From Byssochlamys sp. IMV 00236 (taxonomy: Eukaryota > Ascomycota > Eurotiomycetes > Eurotiales > Thermoascaceae), in NCBI GenBank assembly GCA_001931875.2, contig MSJH02000123.1:1-25685 (forward strand): DNA of 25,685 bases. Direction: 5' to 3'. The position numbers and the translations under genes are program-made. Below the pieces are notes generated by a model. It made no database searches, was not told the DNA's origin, and was given only the letters and a program-made list of their open reading frames with translations. How positions within the stretch are numbered: the first letter of the stretch is position 1; each line of letters starts with the position of its first letter. Below, piece after piece: positions 1-9,009 of the stretch.

Positions 1-617
1 GGATAATATTAAAAAAAAAAAAAAAAAAAAAAAGAAAGAGGGTTAATATTATGTATAAGAATAATAGACAACTTGCCATATAGTTTTCATAGTTTGGTCT
101 CCACCAAGTTGATAGACATTCACCAATTGTCCAATCATTTTTGCTGTCCCATTCTGAAGGATCTTCAGGTCCAAGTCTCTTATTTAAAATTTCTTTTAGT
201 CCTTCTACTTCATCTACTCCTGGTTCCAAGTAGTGTCCGGGTCTTTACTGGTTAGTTTGAGCTGATAATTGTGCGTGTAAATAATAACTTACAGTTTAAA
301 AAATGAATTGGCAATTTGTAACATGAGAACATGTGGATGATTATGTTGATGAACAACCAATACTGCTTCTACAGATCGTCTCATGCCGTGTTGGTTATAA
401 TCTGATTCTAATCGTCGAAGTCGTGCTGACACTGAAGGATCCTCTTCAGGTTGTGGCTCTTTTGTGGCGAGTGTATAGTTCTCTACAGGTATGTTTGTTT
501 GTTATATGTATGACTAAGAACGTTGATAATTAAATACCTAACGGATATCTAAAGAAGGATATGTTAGTCTTTATCTCTCGTTTTATTGTGAATTACGTAC
601 AAAACTGCTTTGGGCAT
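1..617 (-). CDS. NUDT21: Cleavage factor Im 25-kDa subunit (NUDT21/CPSF5 homologue), 5' part
   Basis: Nuclear subunit of cleavage factor I that binds UGUA elements and helps choose poly(A) sites. Exons read by hand on the minus strand: 617-601 (ATG, 17 nt), 548-538 (11 nt), 482-293, 242-77; the rest lies beyond the left edge. The joined frame gives 128 residues that follow the family closely: N-terminal YPLENYTLATKEP, GMRRSVEAVLVVHQH, HPHVLMLQIANSFFKLPG, a degenerate Nudix segment PGVDEVEGLK, and WTIGECLSTWWRPNYE. Catalytic Nudix residues are usually lost in this family, which binds rather than hydrolyses. The last visible intron starts GCAAGT at 76, a probable GC-AG intron, and holds the A23 run (11-33) as a polypyrimidine tract on the coding strand. 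Identity is secure; the microexon and GC donor are inferred from frame and homology. Confidence 0.88.
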
Positions 618-1992
618 TCTATTAGTCTTTTTATTGTCTATGCAAAAAACGTGCAAGAGAAAGAAAAGCTCGTAAATTTAAGTCACCAGCAGAGAAATAA
701 ATGTTACGGCAGTCCCTCCTTTTTTTGAACGTTCTCTCTCTCCTTTTATTATTGTATTTTCGTGTGTCTTCTTATAAGGTGTATCCTTAACAATAATAAG
801 ATCTTTTACAATTCTACACCAATATTTGCAATAACTCTCTTCATATAACTAAACACGCTAAAAGAGACTTTTCATTTGTACACTTTGGTTGCAGTTTTTA
901 ATTGAAGTGACAGCCTGTGTCAAGCACGAAAGAAGAAAGAAATCTCTAGGTTCAAGTAAACCAAAGCCAAACAACCAGATGATTCTTGTACATTATGCCG
1001 ACTTTTTCCTTGCCTCAGTCATATTTTGATAAATTGCTTTAAAAATCTGTCAACAAAGACCCCCTTAAATGTTACAAGGCGCTTATTTTCCTGCTTTTAT
1101 TATACTTTCTGTTCACGCCCATGATTTTAAAGTACTAGCAAGCAAGCAAAGAATTCAAAGAGCAACAAAATTAAAAGAAAGCACAAGCCTCAAGATGCCG
1201 AGGTCAATCATTATCCATATTACCACAGACACTAGACGTCAGGTGATCATTGATTAGTATCTCCTCCTTCTTCCACACGTAATGTTCCACCAATCATTAC
1301 TAGTTTCAAATGCAAAACGCAATGTCCTTTATTCTACACTCCCCCTAAAATGGTAAAGTTCTTATTTATTTCCTCTACCAATAATGAATTTACAAAATGG
1401 GCAGACACTGTAGCTTGACAGGTCCATTGGTAACTTGTGGAGTTTGAAAATGATCATGTCAATATAAAATTACAATGCTTCTAGTTTTTTTTTGTTTTAA
1501 TACATTCTTTTCCATGAATTCAAGATTTCAAGAATACTTTGATCTAATTGACAGCAATAATAATAATAATCGACTATCCATCATCTCATTCAATGAACAA
1601 TGTACCTTAAAGAGACAAAAGCGTGTCAAGACAAGAAGACCTAAATCAAGATTATAACTATTAATATGACTTTTATATGTGTATATATTTATTTAAACCC
1701 AATTCTATCTTTTGGTGAATCTATCATGGATTCTTTATGACAATAATAAACATTATTATGTAAATAAAAGGAACAACACTCATAACCAATCATGATTTAA
1801 TGAATATCAGTCTTGGCAATAATTAAAACCACGCATAAAGGTCCTATGACGACATTGCTATTTTTATCCATGCCAGCCTCAAATGAGTCTTTAAAGAAGA
1901 CTTGTATACATAAAGTCAAAGACAGTTAATTTATCTCATAGACACAAAAATACATAAATATAAATCAATATTTAATAAAATAATATCATTTT
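618..1992. other. Intergenic stretch without a recognisable gene
   Basis: About 1.4 kb of AT-rich sequence between the CFIm25 start and the stop codon of the CaaX protein, so it holds the CFIm25 promoter and the 3' flank of the CaaX gene. Short ORFs of about 60 codons exist (for example 1069-1257 and 1475-1657 on plus) but show no family resemblance and are low complexity; the second contains an AAT triplet run at about 1557-1570. On the minus strand a possible 49-nt intron-like segment near 1340-1392 and short open stretches around 1245-1450 were examined without finding a convincing protein. No tRNA was seen. Confidence 0.5.
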
Positions 1993-3873
1993 TTACATAA
2001 TAGTACAGCTGCTGCCCTTCTTTTCTGATTTGGCTGATTTGCTTTCAGAAGAGGATGTAGCAGTAGGTGCAGGTGCTGTGGAAGGTGTGATCTCTGGAGC
2101 AGTAGGAACAGGAGCAACAGGAGCTTGATGAGAAGAAGCTAAAGCAGGTTCAGGCTTTGATACAGTATTTAGCACCTTTTGTGTAGCTGGCATAGCCTTG
2201 ACTTCTTCAGCATAATGTTGAACTTGCTCTTGTACTTGGGATGCTGCTTGTTGGGCTGCACTCACAGTACTGGTCATCGTCGTCTTGACAGTTTCGGTTA
2301 CTTGTTCGACTGTACTCTTTGCTTGCTCGCTTTTCACAGCTGTCTGTTCACTCACATTAGCCTTGACGTCATCTACCTTTGCAGCAACTGTTTCCTTTGC
2401 ATTGTTTGTAACGGATTGAACATCTTCCTTGACTGACTTTACTTGTTCCACATCATCAGCCACACGATCTTTGCTTTCCTCCACAGATTGTTTCACCTCG
2501 GCTTGAGTTGCAGCAGCAACATCAGTTGCCTTGGATTTAACGTCTTCAGTCGTGCTGGATGAAACAAGAGAGGCAGCACCGGCACTAACAGCAGCACCAG
2601 CCACAGTAGCAGTAACCTTGACAGATTCGGTCAACTTGGAAGCTTCTTCTTTTACTCCAGTGGTATCTTTATCTTTAATAGCAGATTGGACGGCAGTAGC
2701 CAAGTTTTGAGCATGTTCCTTGATTTCTTGAGCAGTTGAAGTAATAGTAGTCTTCTCTTCAGTAGCGGTTGTTGTTGATGTTGTTGATTTTTCCAAGTAT
2801 TCATATACATTGACAGAGCTAGCATTGACAACAGAACGAACAGCGTGGTCAACAGCGTGCTTCAAGTCGACTTGTTTTTGTTCACTTTCAGCCACGGGAG
2901 CGGCTTCAGGTACAACTTGATGAATTTCTTCAACAACTTCATGCTTGGCATCAATTGCTTCATCTCTAGTTTCATCGACTACAGCGGGAGGTACTTCAGA
3001 TACATTTTCCTTGATTTCTTCAACCAATTCATGATGAGCTTCAGCAGTCTCTTCCTTTTGTTCTTCAGCAGTCTTAACAGGAGCAACTTCAGGAACAATT
3101 TCCTTGATTTCTTCAACGACTTCTTCCTTGGCCACAGTCACTTCACGATCCTTGGATTCTTCTTGAATGGGTTCGACTGGAGGAACAGTCTCCTTGATCT
3201 CTTCAATGACATCTTCCTTTGCATCTACAGCCTCTTCCTTGACTTGATCGACAGCAGCAGGGCAGACCTCAGGCACGGTTTCTTTGATTTCTTCAACTAC
3301 GTCTTCCTTGGCTTCAGCTGTTTCTTCTACTTCAGCTCGTTCCTTGAGGTCGTTGACTTGTTCAACAATATCTTGCTTAATCTCAGTTGTCTTTTCAGCG
3401 ACGTCATGCTTGATCTCAGTGACTTCTTTCACGGCGTCATCCTTGGCTTCGACGGCTTGTTCCTTGACTTCTTCAGCCTTTTGTTGGGCATCATTCACTT
3501 TTTCCTTTGCCTCTTCCTTTACCTCAGATATAGTTTGAGCAACATTCTCCTTAGCTTCAGATACTTTCTCAACCACATTTTCCTTGATCTCCTTGGCACC
3601 TTCAGTGATTGTCTCAGCAACAGGCTTTTGAATACAGCTGTAGACATCGATAGCACGAGCACCAACAACAGCTTGAACAGCGTATTCTACGGCTTCTTTT
3701 AGATCAGCCTTGGCAGGAGACGCCTGGATTTCTTCCTTCTTGACACACTCCTTTTTTTCTTCGACAACTGTGGTCTTTTGACTTTCAAAATAAGCATAGA
3801 CATCGACAGCTCTTGAGCCAACAACGGTATCAATGGCTGTCTTGATGACTTCGTTTGACGCGTATTCAGACAT
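1993..3873 (-). CDS. Repeat-rich, LEA-like coiled-coil protein with C-terminal CaaX box, function unknown
   Basis: Single uninterrupted frame of 626 codons; I do not recognise a named family. Three diverged copies of a roughly 26-residue motif with the pattern AhxxAVxxVVxxxxhxVYxYhE lie at residues 8-33, 57-83 and 336-362. Residues 85-185 form a Lys/Glu/Ala/Val-rich amphipathic helix like late-embryogenesis-abundant or apolipoprotein helices. Residues 186-327 hold five tandem units of 30-31 residues built on AKEDVVEEIKETVPEV. A second helical region (about 380-570) includes a small hydrophobic patch (VAGAAVSAGAASLV). A Pro/Ala/Thr-rich linker leads to SEKKGSSCTIM. The last four residues CTIM are a CaaX box with Met in the last position, favouring farnesylation, with lysines just upstream. 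Inference: a lipid-anchored, largely helical membrane-surface or stress-protective protein. Gene certain, function open. Confidence 0.88.
   Translation of the reverse strand: MSEYASNEVIKTAIDTVVGSRAVDVYAYFESQKTTVVEEKKECVKKEEIQASPAKADLKEAVEYAVQAVVGARAIDVYSCIQKPVAETITEGAKEIKENVVEKVSEAKENVAQTISEVKEEAKEKVNDAQQKAEEVKEQAVEAKDDAVKEVTEIKHDVAEKTTEIKQDIVEQVNDLKERAEVEETAEAKEDVVEEIKETVPEVCPAAVDQVKEEAVDAKEDVIEEIKETVPPVEPIQEESKDREVTVAKEEVVEEIKEIVPEVAPVKTAEEQKEETAEAHHELVEEIKENVSEVPPAVVDETRDEAIDAKHEVVEEIHQVVPEAAPVAESEQKQVDLKHAVDHAVRSVVNASSVNVYEYLEKSTTSTTTATEEKTTITSTAQEIKEHAQNLATAVQSAIKDKDTTGVKEEASKLTESVKVTATVAGAAVSAGAASLVSSSTTEDVKSKATDVAAATQAEVKQSVEESKDRVADDVEQVKSVKEDVQSVTNNAKETVAAKVDDVKANVSEQTAVKSEQAKSTVEQVTETVKTTMTSTVSAAQQAASQVQEQVQHYAEEVKAMPATQKVLNTVSKPEPALASSHQAPVAPVPTAPEITPSTAPAPTATSSSESKSAKSEKKGSSCTIM
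2893..3318 (-). repeat. Five tandem 30-codon repeats inside the CaaX protein
   Basis: The core VEEIKE recurs with its first Val or Ile at residues 193, 223, 253, 284 and 314, a period of 30 codons with one of 31; the fifth copy reads VEEIHQ. Each unit ends in a Pro-containing VPEV-type turn. At DNA level the units share stretches around cttgatttcttcaac, consistent with expansion by unequal exchange followed by divergence. Confidence 0.8.
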
Positions 3874-4781
3874 GGTTTGTTTATTTTTATAAATAAAGGA
3901 AAAAGAAGAAAAGAATTTTTTTAGATGATTTGAATTTTTATATTTGAACTCCAGTTCACTGTGACGTAAATGCGAACCTTAATTGATCAAGTTGTGATTC
4001 GTTTGTATCTTTTTTTTTCTTTCTTTATTAACAACATTCCTGTATGTGAACAAGGGGGGGTCTCTTTCTACTTTTTATTTTTCATATGATATTTGACAGT
4101 AACTCCGAATGATGCTGTTTATTTTATATCCAGGATACGGTTGACATGGTAAAGAAGAAGGTGATACAAGTAACCTTGTTTATCCAATCAACAATATGTA
4201 ACACGAAAAGATAAACATTTGGTAAAAGGCTACAAGTGACGAGCTTTGGATGATCTGATGTCTCCTTTTAAGCTCTCTTGTTGATAGTCAGCTTGTTGCT
4301 TCATTGAAAGATGTAGATCGTGCTGGTAGGTTATGGTAGGGACCATAAGGGTAAAGTTTGACAGAACAATAAAAAAAAAACGTGGCTGGGCCCTTGCTTT
4401 GGATTTAGCGTAACAGCTGGCTTGGAGCAAGAACTTACTCTAGTTTTGTTTGTTTTAATGAAAAACATATCAAAGATGATACATCATTTGGCACTTTAGC
4501 ATAATTAGAGGGAAGTCAAGTTTTTTCTTTGTCTCTTTTGTTGTCAATAATCAATAATACTAAATCTTTATGGTTTGTTGTCAGCTAGTTGTAAATACAT
4601 TTATCTATACTATTCTCTTTTCTTACCAGTCTCATAAAGTGCCCTTTTTTTCTATTTTACTCTTGAAAAGAACTAAAATACGCTTTAAATGTAATAACTG
4701 CCTTAATTTTGTGACAGCAAAAAAAGGGTCGACCTTTTTTCCTTTTTTTTTTTTCAGTGTATTTCATAATTTAAAGAAAAC
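3874..4781. promoter_or_regulatory. Divergent promoter region between the CaaX gene and MTR3
   Basis: About 900 bp between two divergent start codons with no convincing gene; an ORF at 4230-4430 (minus) looks random. The sequence TGACGTAA at 3962-3969 matches the ATF/CREB-type bZIP consensus and lies about 90 bp upstream of the CaaX gene start. An AGGGG-type stress-element core occurs within the G-run near 4050-4058. A run of pyrimidines (about 4732-4754) ending in TTTCAG sits just before the MTR3 start and may be a 5' UTR splice acceptor or simply a promoter T-tract. Motif functions are inferred from consensus only. Confidence 0.4.
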
Positions 4782-5658
4782 ATGGATCGTAAACGCGTTA
4801 CTGGACCTGAATTAAGCGTAGCACCTATTTATAAAAACAACAAGGAATCAACACCAAAAGTATTAGATCAAAAGAAGCGATTAGATAAAAGAGGATTAGA
4901 AGATATTAGACCCATCTGTAAGTTTTATTTCTTTTATCCGTTTTTGAAGATGGTCTAAAAGTGATTTAGTTTTGAAGCCTGGCCTTATTACTCAAGCTAA
5001 TGGTTCAGCATACATTGAAGTAGGAAATACAAAAGTTGCATGTGCAGTGTAAATTAAGACACATACAAAAAGAGAGAAAAAGAGGGACTAATTACATGTA
5101 AATAGATATGGACCACGACAACTTAAAAAAGCATCATTTTCACAGAATGGTATTATTAATTGCGACTTCAAGTTTTCTCCATTTTCCAACATTAAAAGAA
5201 GATCGGCCGTAAGAGACCCAGAAGCAAAAGAATATTCCCAGGTATTGATTCAAGCACTATCACCTGCCGTCAGACTTGAACTGCTACCAAAATCAGCCCT
5301 CGACATTTACATCAATGTGCTCGAAAGTGACGGAACGAGTTCATGTCTGGCAGCTGCCATCATTGCTTCCAGTGTGGCACTAGCCGATGCCGGTATTGAA
5401 ATGCTGGATCTTGTGACAGCTTGTTCTACAGTGTTTGTGGACGATCATATTCTGATGGACGGTACAGAGGAAGAAGAAAGTCAAAAGGACGGCTCATTAG
5501 TGTTATCATACATGCCTTCTCTCAATGAAGTAACTTATATGCTCCAAGTAGGACAATCAGATAGCATCGTTACATCCAAAGCGGTTGAAAATTGTATTGA
5601 TGGATGTTCCAAGATATACAGCGTCATGTCTAATGCATTATTGAAGTCATTACAATAA
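4782..5658 (+). CDS. MTR3: Exosome core subunit MTR3 (EXOSC6 homologue, RNase PH fold)
   Basis: One of the six RNase PH-like ring subunits of the RNA exosome, acting in nucleus and cytoplasm in 3'-5' RNA decay and rRNA processing; in eukaryotes it is catalytically inactive. Exons 4782-4917, 4970-5048 and 5106-5658 join in frame (introns of 52 and 57 nt with GTAAGT and GTAAAT donors) to give 255 residues. Family landmarks: DIRPIFLKPGLITQANGSAY (residues about 41-60), EVGNTKVACAVYGPRQ, then CDFKFSPF, ALSPAVRLELLPKSALDI, SDGTSSCLAAAIIASSVALADAGIEM and SYMPSLNEV, all aligning with EXOSC6 rather than with RRP41 or RRP46. Length is normal for the family. The AATAAA at 5657-5662 overlaps the stop codon. 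Tail-to-tail with the next gene, 14 bp apart. Confidence 0.9.
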
Positions 5659-5680
5659 TAAAGCGTACATTTTTATTTTA
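5657..5680. terminator. Overlapping 3' ends of convergent MTR3 and histidine phosphatase genes
   Basis: Only 14 bp separate the two stop codons. Each gene has an AATAAA that overlaps its own stop codon: plus strand 5657-5662, and on the minus strand within the AAAATAAAA at the phosphatase stop. Cleavage 10-30 nt downstream would place each mRNA end inside the coding region of the other gene, so the mature transcripts are expected to overlap in antisense. Confidence 0.6.
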
Positions 5681-6419
5681 AAAAGTCTAATGTATCTCTC
5701 CAATGAGCAGTATCAACATGTTCCATTTCTCTATGTCTCCATGCATCAGTGCCCTTGAAGGCAGTCAACATGATTTGACAGATATCGCCATGAGCGACCA
5801 AAATGACGGTCTTTCCTTCCATTTTTGATTCAATCTCATCTACAATGAACCGAGTTGCTCGATCACACACACTGCTTGGAGACTCGATATCATATTGACT
5901 ATGCTCACCGTGATCAGGGGCAGCAGCGTCATCAGCCCAGCAGATGTTGTAATTGTCATCGTTGGTCATGTCAAACTGACCGTACCATCTCTCTCGAAGC
6001 TCCAAGTTTTTGATAGGTGTTCCCAGTTTTCCTTGAAGCACAGTGTCATTTAAGACGCCTTGGATAATCTCTGCTGTTTCAACTGTTCGCTTGAAAGGTG
6101 AACAGAATATGACAACTGGATTATCGTCTATCTTTTGTTGAGAAGGGAAAAGATGCTTTGAGAGACGAAGAGCCGACTGCTTTATATATTAGCAAAAAGT
6201 ATGTGTATAAAACATCAGCCACTTTACCTCCTTCACTTGTTTTTTTCCTTTATCATGTAAACCATAGCCTGTGTTGAGCGGCCCACCTGTAGGAGGAATG
6301 GCAATGTCAGGGTTAGAGCATATCAACTTTTCATTATTGGCTAAAGAAAAGCCGTGTCTTTGAATAATATAACGGTTTTTAAGTTGCTCAGGCAAGTGAT
6401 TATATGAAGGTCTGGTCAT
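5673..6419 (-). CDS. Histidine phosphatase superfamily protein (phosphoglycerate mutase-like)
   Basis: Two exons, 6419-6228 (64 codons) and 6179 or 6176 to 5673, giving 232 or 231 residues. The N-terminal exon carries the phospho-acceptor motif R21-H22-G23 in YIIQRHGFSLANNE. The second exon carries CSPFKRTVETAE with the pocket Arg, LRERWYGQFD with the acidic catalytic region, and LVAHGD with the second catalytic His at about residue 194. This places it in the cofactor-dependent phosphoglycerate mutase / acid phosphatase branch, but substrate cannot be told: insertions around WADDAAAPDHGEHSQYD differ from glycolytic Gpm1. No signal peptide, so probably cytosolic. The intron acceptor is a tandem AAGCAG, so either one extra Gln is included or not. 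It starts 84 bp downstream of the stop codon of the secreted-protein gene on the same strand. Confidence 0.85.
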
Positions 6420-6503
6420 TGTTTGAAAAGAAAGAAGGCCAAGTTTATTTAGTTTGATTTCTTTTTGATCTCAGAAAATTTAAGCGCGTGTACGTCTTGC
6501 GAA

Positions 6504-7060
6504 TCAAACAATGGTATTGGCAAAAGATGGGGTGCCTTCTGAAGATGTACCGGAGGAAGTTCCATTAACAACAGGTTCCGATTGAATAGTGATAGGGATG
6601 CTTGTGTTTAAGTTTGTATTGACATTTTGATAAATGACTTGATATTGTCCAGCGGGCGTTGTTGGAGGAATTTGGTAATTCACAGAGTGTTGATAATAAG
6701 TAGTTGTACCTTGAGTAATAGGAACAGTACTTGTAGGATCATTGTTGATATCAGCATCAACAGCAATGACTGTTTCGTTAAAGCCAGAAACACTAGTGCT
6801 TGTGAGGTAGATATTCAGCTTTAAATCTACACACGTGACAAAATTAATTAAGGGGCGCAAGAAAAAGACGTGTAGTTTTACTTACTAGCAGGGTTAGCAG
6901 GAGTATACGTGCAGGGAAGAGTCCTATTGGTCACATAAACGCCATTGATCAAAGGTGAGCTAATGTTGAGCTGCTTGTCGTCTGTTTGTAAGTTTTGAAA
7001 ATCACAGAGAGAGTTGGCAATGAGTAAGCAAGCAGCAACAAAAAGAGAGTAAAGCTTCAT
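6504..7060 (-). CDS. Small secreted N-glycosylated beta-rich protein (possibly Kre9/KNH-like fold)
   Basis: Two exons, 7060-6886 and 6826-6504, with a 59-nt intron (GTAAGT ... GTGTAG) joining in frame to 165 residues. Residues 1-19 (MKLYSLFVAACLLIANSLC) are a clear signal peptide. The mature part is Asn/Thr/Ser-rich with five N-x-S/T sequons (NIS, NRT, NET, NTS, NGT) and alternating hydrophobic strands ending in PAGQYQVIYQ, a layout like the beta-sandwich of Kre9/KNH-type Ser-Thr-rich cell-wall proteins. The C-terminus is Ser/Gly-rich (GTSSGTSSEGTPSFANTIV) but lacks the hydrophobic tail of a GPI signal. Secretion is well supported; the family link is only a structural impression. A TATA-like element lies about 50 bp upstream. 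Confidence 0.72.
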
Positions 7061-7109
7061 ATCCGATGGTGAATATAAAAGATGAGAAAAAGAGAGACCA
7101 AAGACACAT

Positions 7110-7121
7110 TATATATATATA
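7110..7121 (-). promoter_or_regulatory. TATA-box-like tract upstream of the secreted-protein gene
   Basis: A TATATATATATA tract sits 50-61 bp upstream of the start codon at 7060, a spacing compatible with a TATA element and short 5' UTR. It could equally be a simple dinucleotide repeat. Confidence 0.4.
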
Positions 7122-7230
7122 CTCATTTGCTAACAGATAATGATGTATGCCCAAAATTAAAAGTTGAACCTTAATGCTACTAATAATAAACCTGCCATGT
7201 CAATCGATAGGCTGAGATCTTTTCCGAACG

Positions 7231-7321
7231 TATCATCTTTCATTCATGCCGATTTCTCCATGCATTTCTAGTAATTTCTGTTGAGGAAAATACTAGAAAT
7301 ATGCAAATGAATGCTATGATA
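7231..7321. repeat. Imperfect 91-bp inverted repeat in the 7061-7544 intergenic gap
   Basis: Matching arms nest around a 17-nt loop (7274-7290): ATTTCTAGTA at 7264-7273 pairs perfectly with TACTAGAAAT at 7291-7300; TGCA flanks continue it with a 2-nt bulge; CATTCAT at 7241-7247 pairs with ATGAATG at 7307-7313; TATCAT at 7231-7236 pairs with ATGATA at 7316-7321. The rest of the 484-bp gap holds the secreted-gene promoter and the 3' flank of the membrane-protein gene, with no other feature seen. It could be a small MITE remnant, a hairpin RNA or a cruciform. Confidence 0.6.
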
Positions 7322-7544
7322 AAAATAACACAATCCAATGAACAGCGGGATAACATACCCGGTAATTCAACAATAACTTTTACGACAAATAGGATGGCCG
7401 TGTTATTTATCCATATTATCTACATATCTCGTGAACCCTTAGTTTAAGAGACCATACACTATCGAATTGTATCCAAATTGAGTGAATTGCATTCAAATAT
7501 AAAAAAAGTTGAATATATTTATTACTATTATCAATGAAAAAGCT

Positions 7545-8675
7545 CTAATAGTCCTTCAGGCAAATATGTTTATACGATATCGCTTCTTCTTCTAGCCCAT
7601 GACGAGGTGACTTACATGAATTATCAGCGTCTATCCATACGTACATATCCTGTTCTTTTGCTCTCAACTTCTCTTGATCCTCATTACTTATCTCTTCTTG
7701 TCCTAGAGGCTCAAGATTAGTTTCTTCTAGATAATACAAATCGGAAACTTTCCATGAGATCCTCACATAGTAACGTGCGTACAAACATAATCCCCGAAGC
7801 TTTTGTGTTTCGACTATCAATCTCACTTTACCAGGAGCCACAAGGAACTTGTCTACATGACGAAACTGGTCATTCCACATTATATAATACGTTGGTTTTG
7901 CCCGAAGCACAGCATACAAGGAATTGAGGGAGACAAGTGCACTAATACCGTTAATAACTTCAATGTATACATCATGGAAAGAGTATTTTGCTTGATAGTG
8001 CATATCCACTATTTTACTTTGAATGAAGCAGCCTCCAGCCTTTAGCCTACTGAACACTTCTTCTACTTGTTCTGTAAACAGCGGTAATTCTCTGATCTGA
8101 CGGATAACTTCCTCATCGCTTCTGTCTATTACATATCGTAGCGATATTGTATCCATGTCATCCATTTCCGTATTCCATGATCATATCACCAAGCGTGAGA
8201 AACACAGTACAAGCTCCAGTCCTAGCCAGTAGTATGTATCCGTCGATGTCATCTTTTGGACAACCAAGTACGAGCCTATGTAGCCAATGGGCAATGCCTA
8301 CAGCTGCAAGAAGCCCTATAACATAACCAATGCGTCTGGCAAACAAACTTCCAAAGTGATCAGAGCAAATAAATATGCGCATAGCGTGACCAGCCATTGG
8401 ATAGAGCGAAGGAAATCTTGATAGCATGATCGCAGCGTCAAACTAGCAGATAAAAGATGCCATAAAGCTGGAGAACGTCAAAAGAAGAGGAAAGTACAAG
8501 TATGAGTCTGATAAGTCTGGAGAATCTTCAGAGTTTAAATAGAGCGTTCTATAGTGAGGTATGTAGGGTATAAGATTGACACAAGACAAAAGAAAGCACG
8601 AAATTAAGACAGGTATCCACATATGCTCGCTATAAGAGTACGTATCCATAAATACTTTAACATTTCGATAAGACT

Positions 8676-8708
<33 letters not shown>

Positions 8709-9009
8709 AAGTATGTCTGTTGCCTCTATGCATCGCTTTATCTATTCTGTATGTGTCAAACTTTTCGACTTCGATCTCCAAGCTCTCCGCAATATGCAGA
8801 GGCAAAAACGATTTGAGGATGTGCTTTGCAAGCCCAAGGACTCCAAACATTGATATACCGCATGCAGCAGGGAACAGATGCCCCTTGGTCAGAGGCATCC
8901 CAGCGTTTTTATTACATATATCTGTTCCAAGCACAGCTGCTACAGCTGTCACATCCTGAATGCCGGAAGCAAAAATCGAGCCAAATGATGTAGAGTTACT
9001 ATCAGCCAT
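7545..9009 (-). CDS. Multi-pass membrane protein of unknown function, broken or unusually spliced
   Basis: Three open segments read as one protein. Segment A (9009-8443) starts MADSNSTSFGSIFASGIQD and has hydrophobic spans near AACGISMFGVLGLAKHIL, MWIPVLISCFLLSCVNLI and YLYFPLLLTFSSFMASFI. Segment B (8442-8158) is in the same frame after an in-frame TAG at 8445-8443 and adds RIGYVIGLLAAVGIAHWL. Segment C (8165-7545) is one frame over and is soluble, ending KHICLKDY. The TAG could be removed by an 81-nt candidate intron (8497-8417, GTACTT...CAAG) and the frame change by a 64-nt one (GTGATA...AATAG, ending at 8128 or nearby); both keep frame but have weak signals. Ten consecutive lysines come from an A30 run. 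I do not recognise the family; the N-terminal part resembles uncharacterised fungal membrane proteins. It may be a pseudogene or carry assembly errors. Confidence 0.5.
8677..8706 (+). repeat. T30 homopolymer inside the membrane-protein gene
   Basis: Thirty consecutive T on plus read as AAA x10 (ten lysines) on the coding strand and keep the frame exactly. The tract lies between a soluble stretch ending in GNRHTC and QSYRNVK. Confidence 0.9.

Noticed and set aside
11..33. A23 run as the tail of a retroposed copy
   Set aside because: It lies inside an intron of CFIm25, on the coding strand a T-tract as expected before an acceptor, and no target duplication is visible.
1240..1460. Minus-strand exon-like pieces (for example IGGTLRVEEGGDTNQ before a TGA)
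   Set aside because: The pieces cannot be joined into a convincing protein with good splice sites and no family is recognised.
2845..3702. 285-codon plus-strand ORF rich in Phe, Leu and Asp
   Set aside because: It is the antisense shadow of the repeat-rich CaaX gene; its composition is the complement of GAA/AAG/GTT-rich codons and no family is seen.
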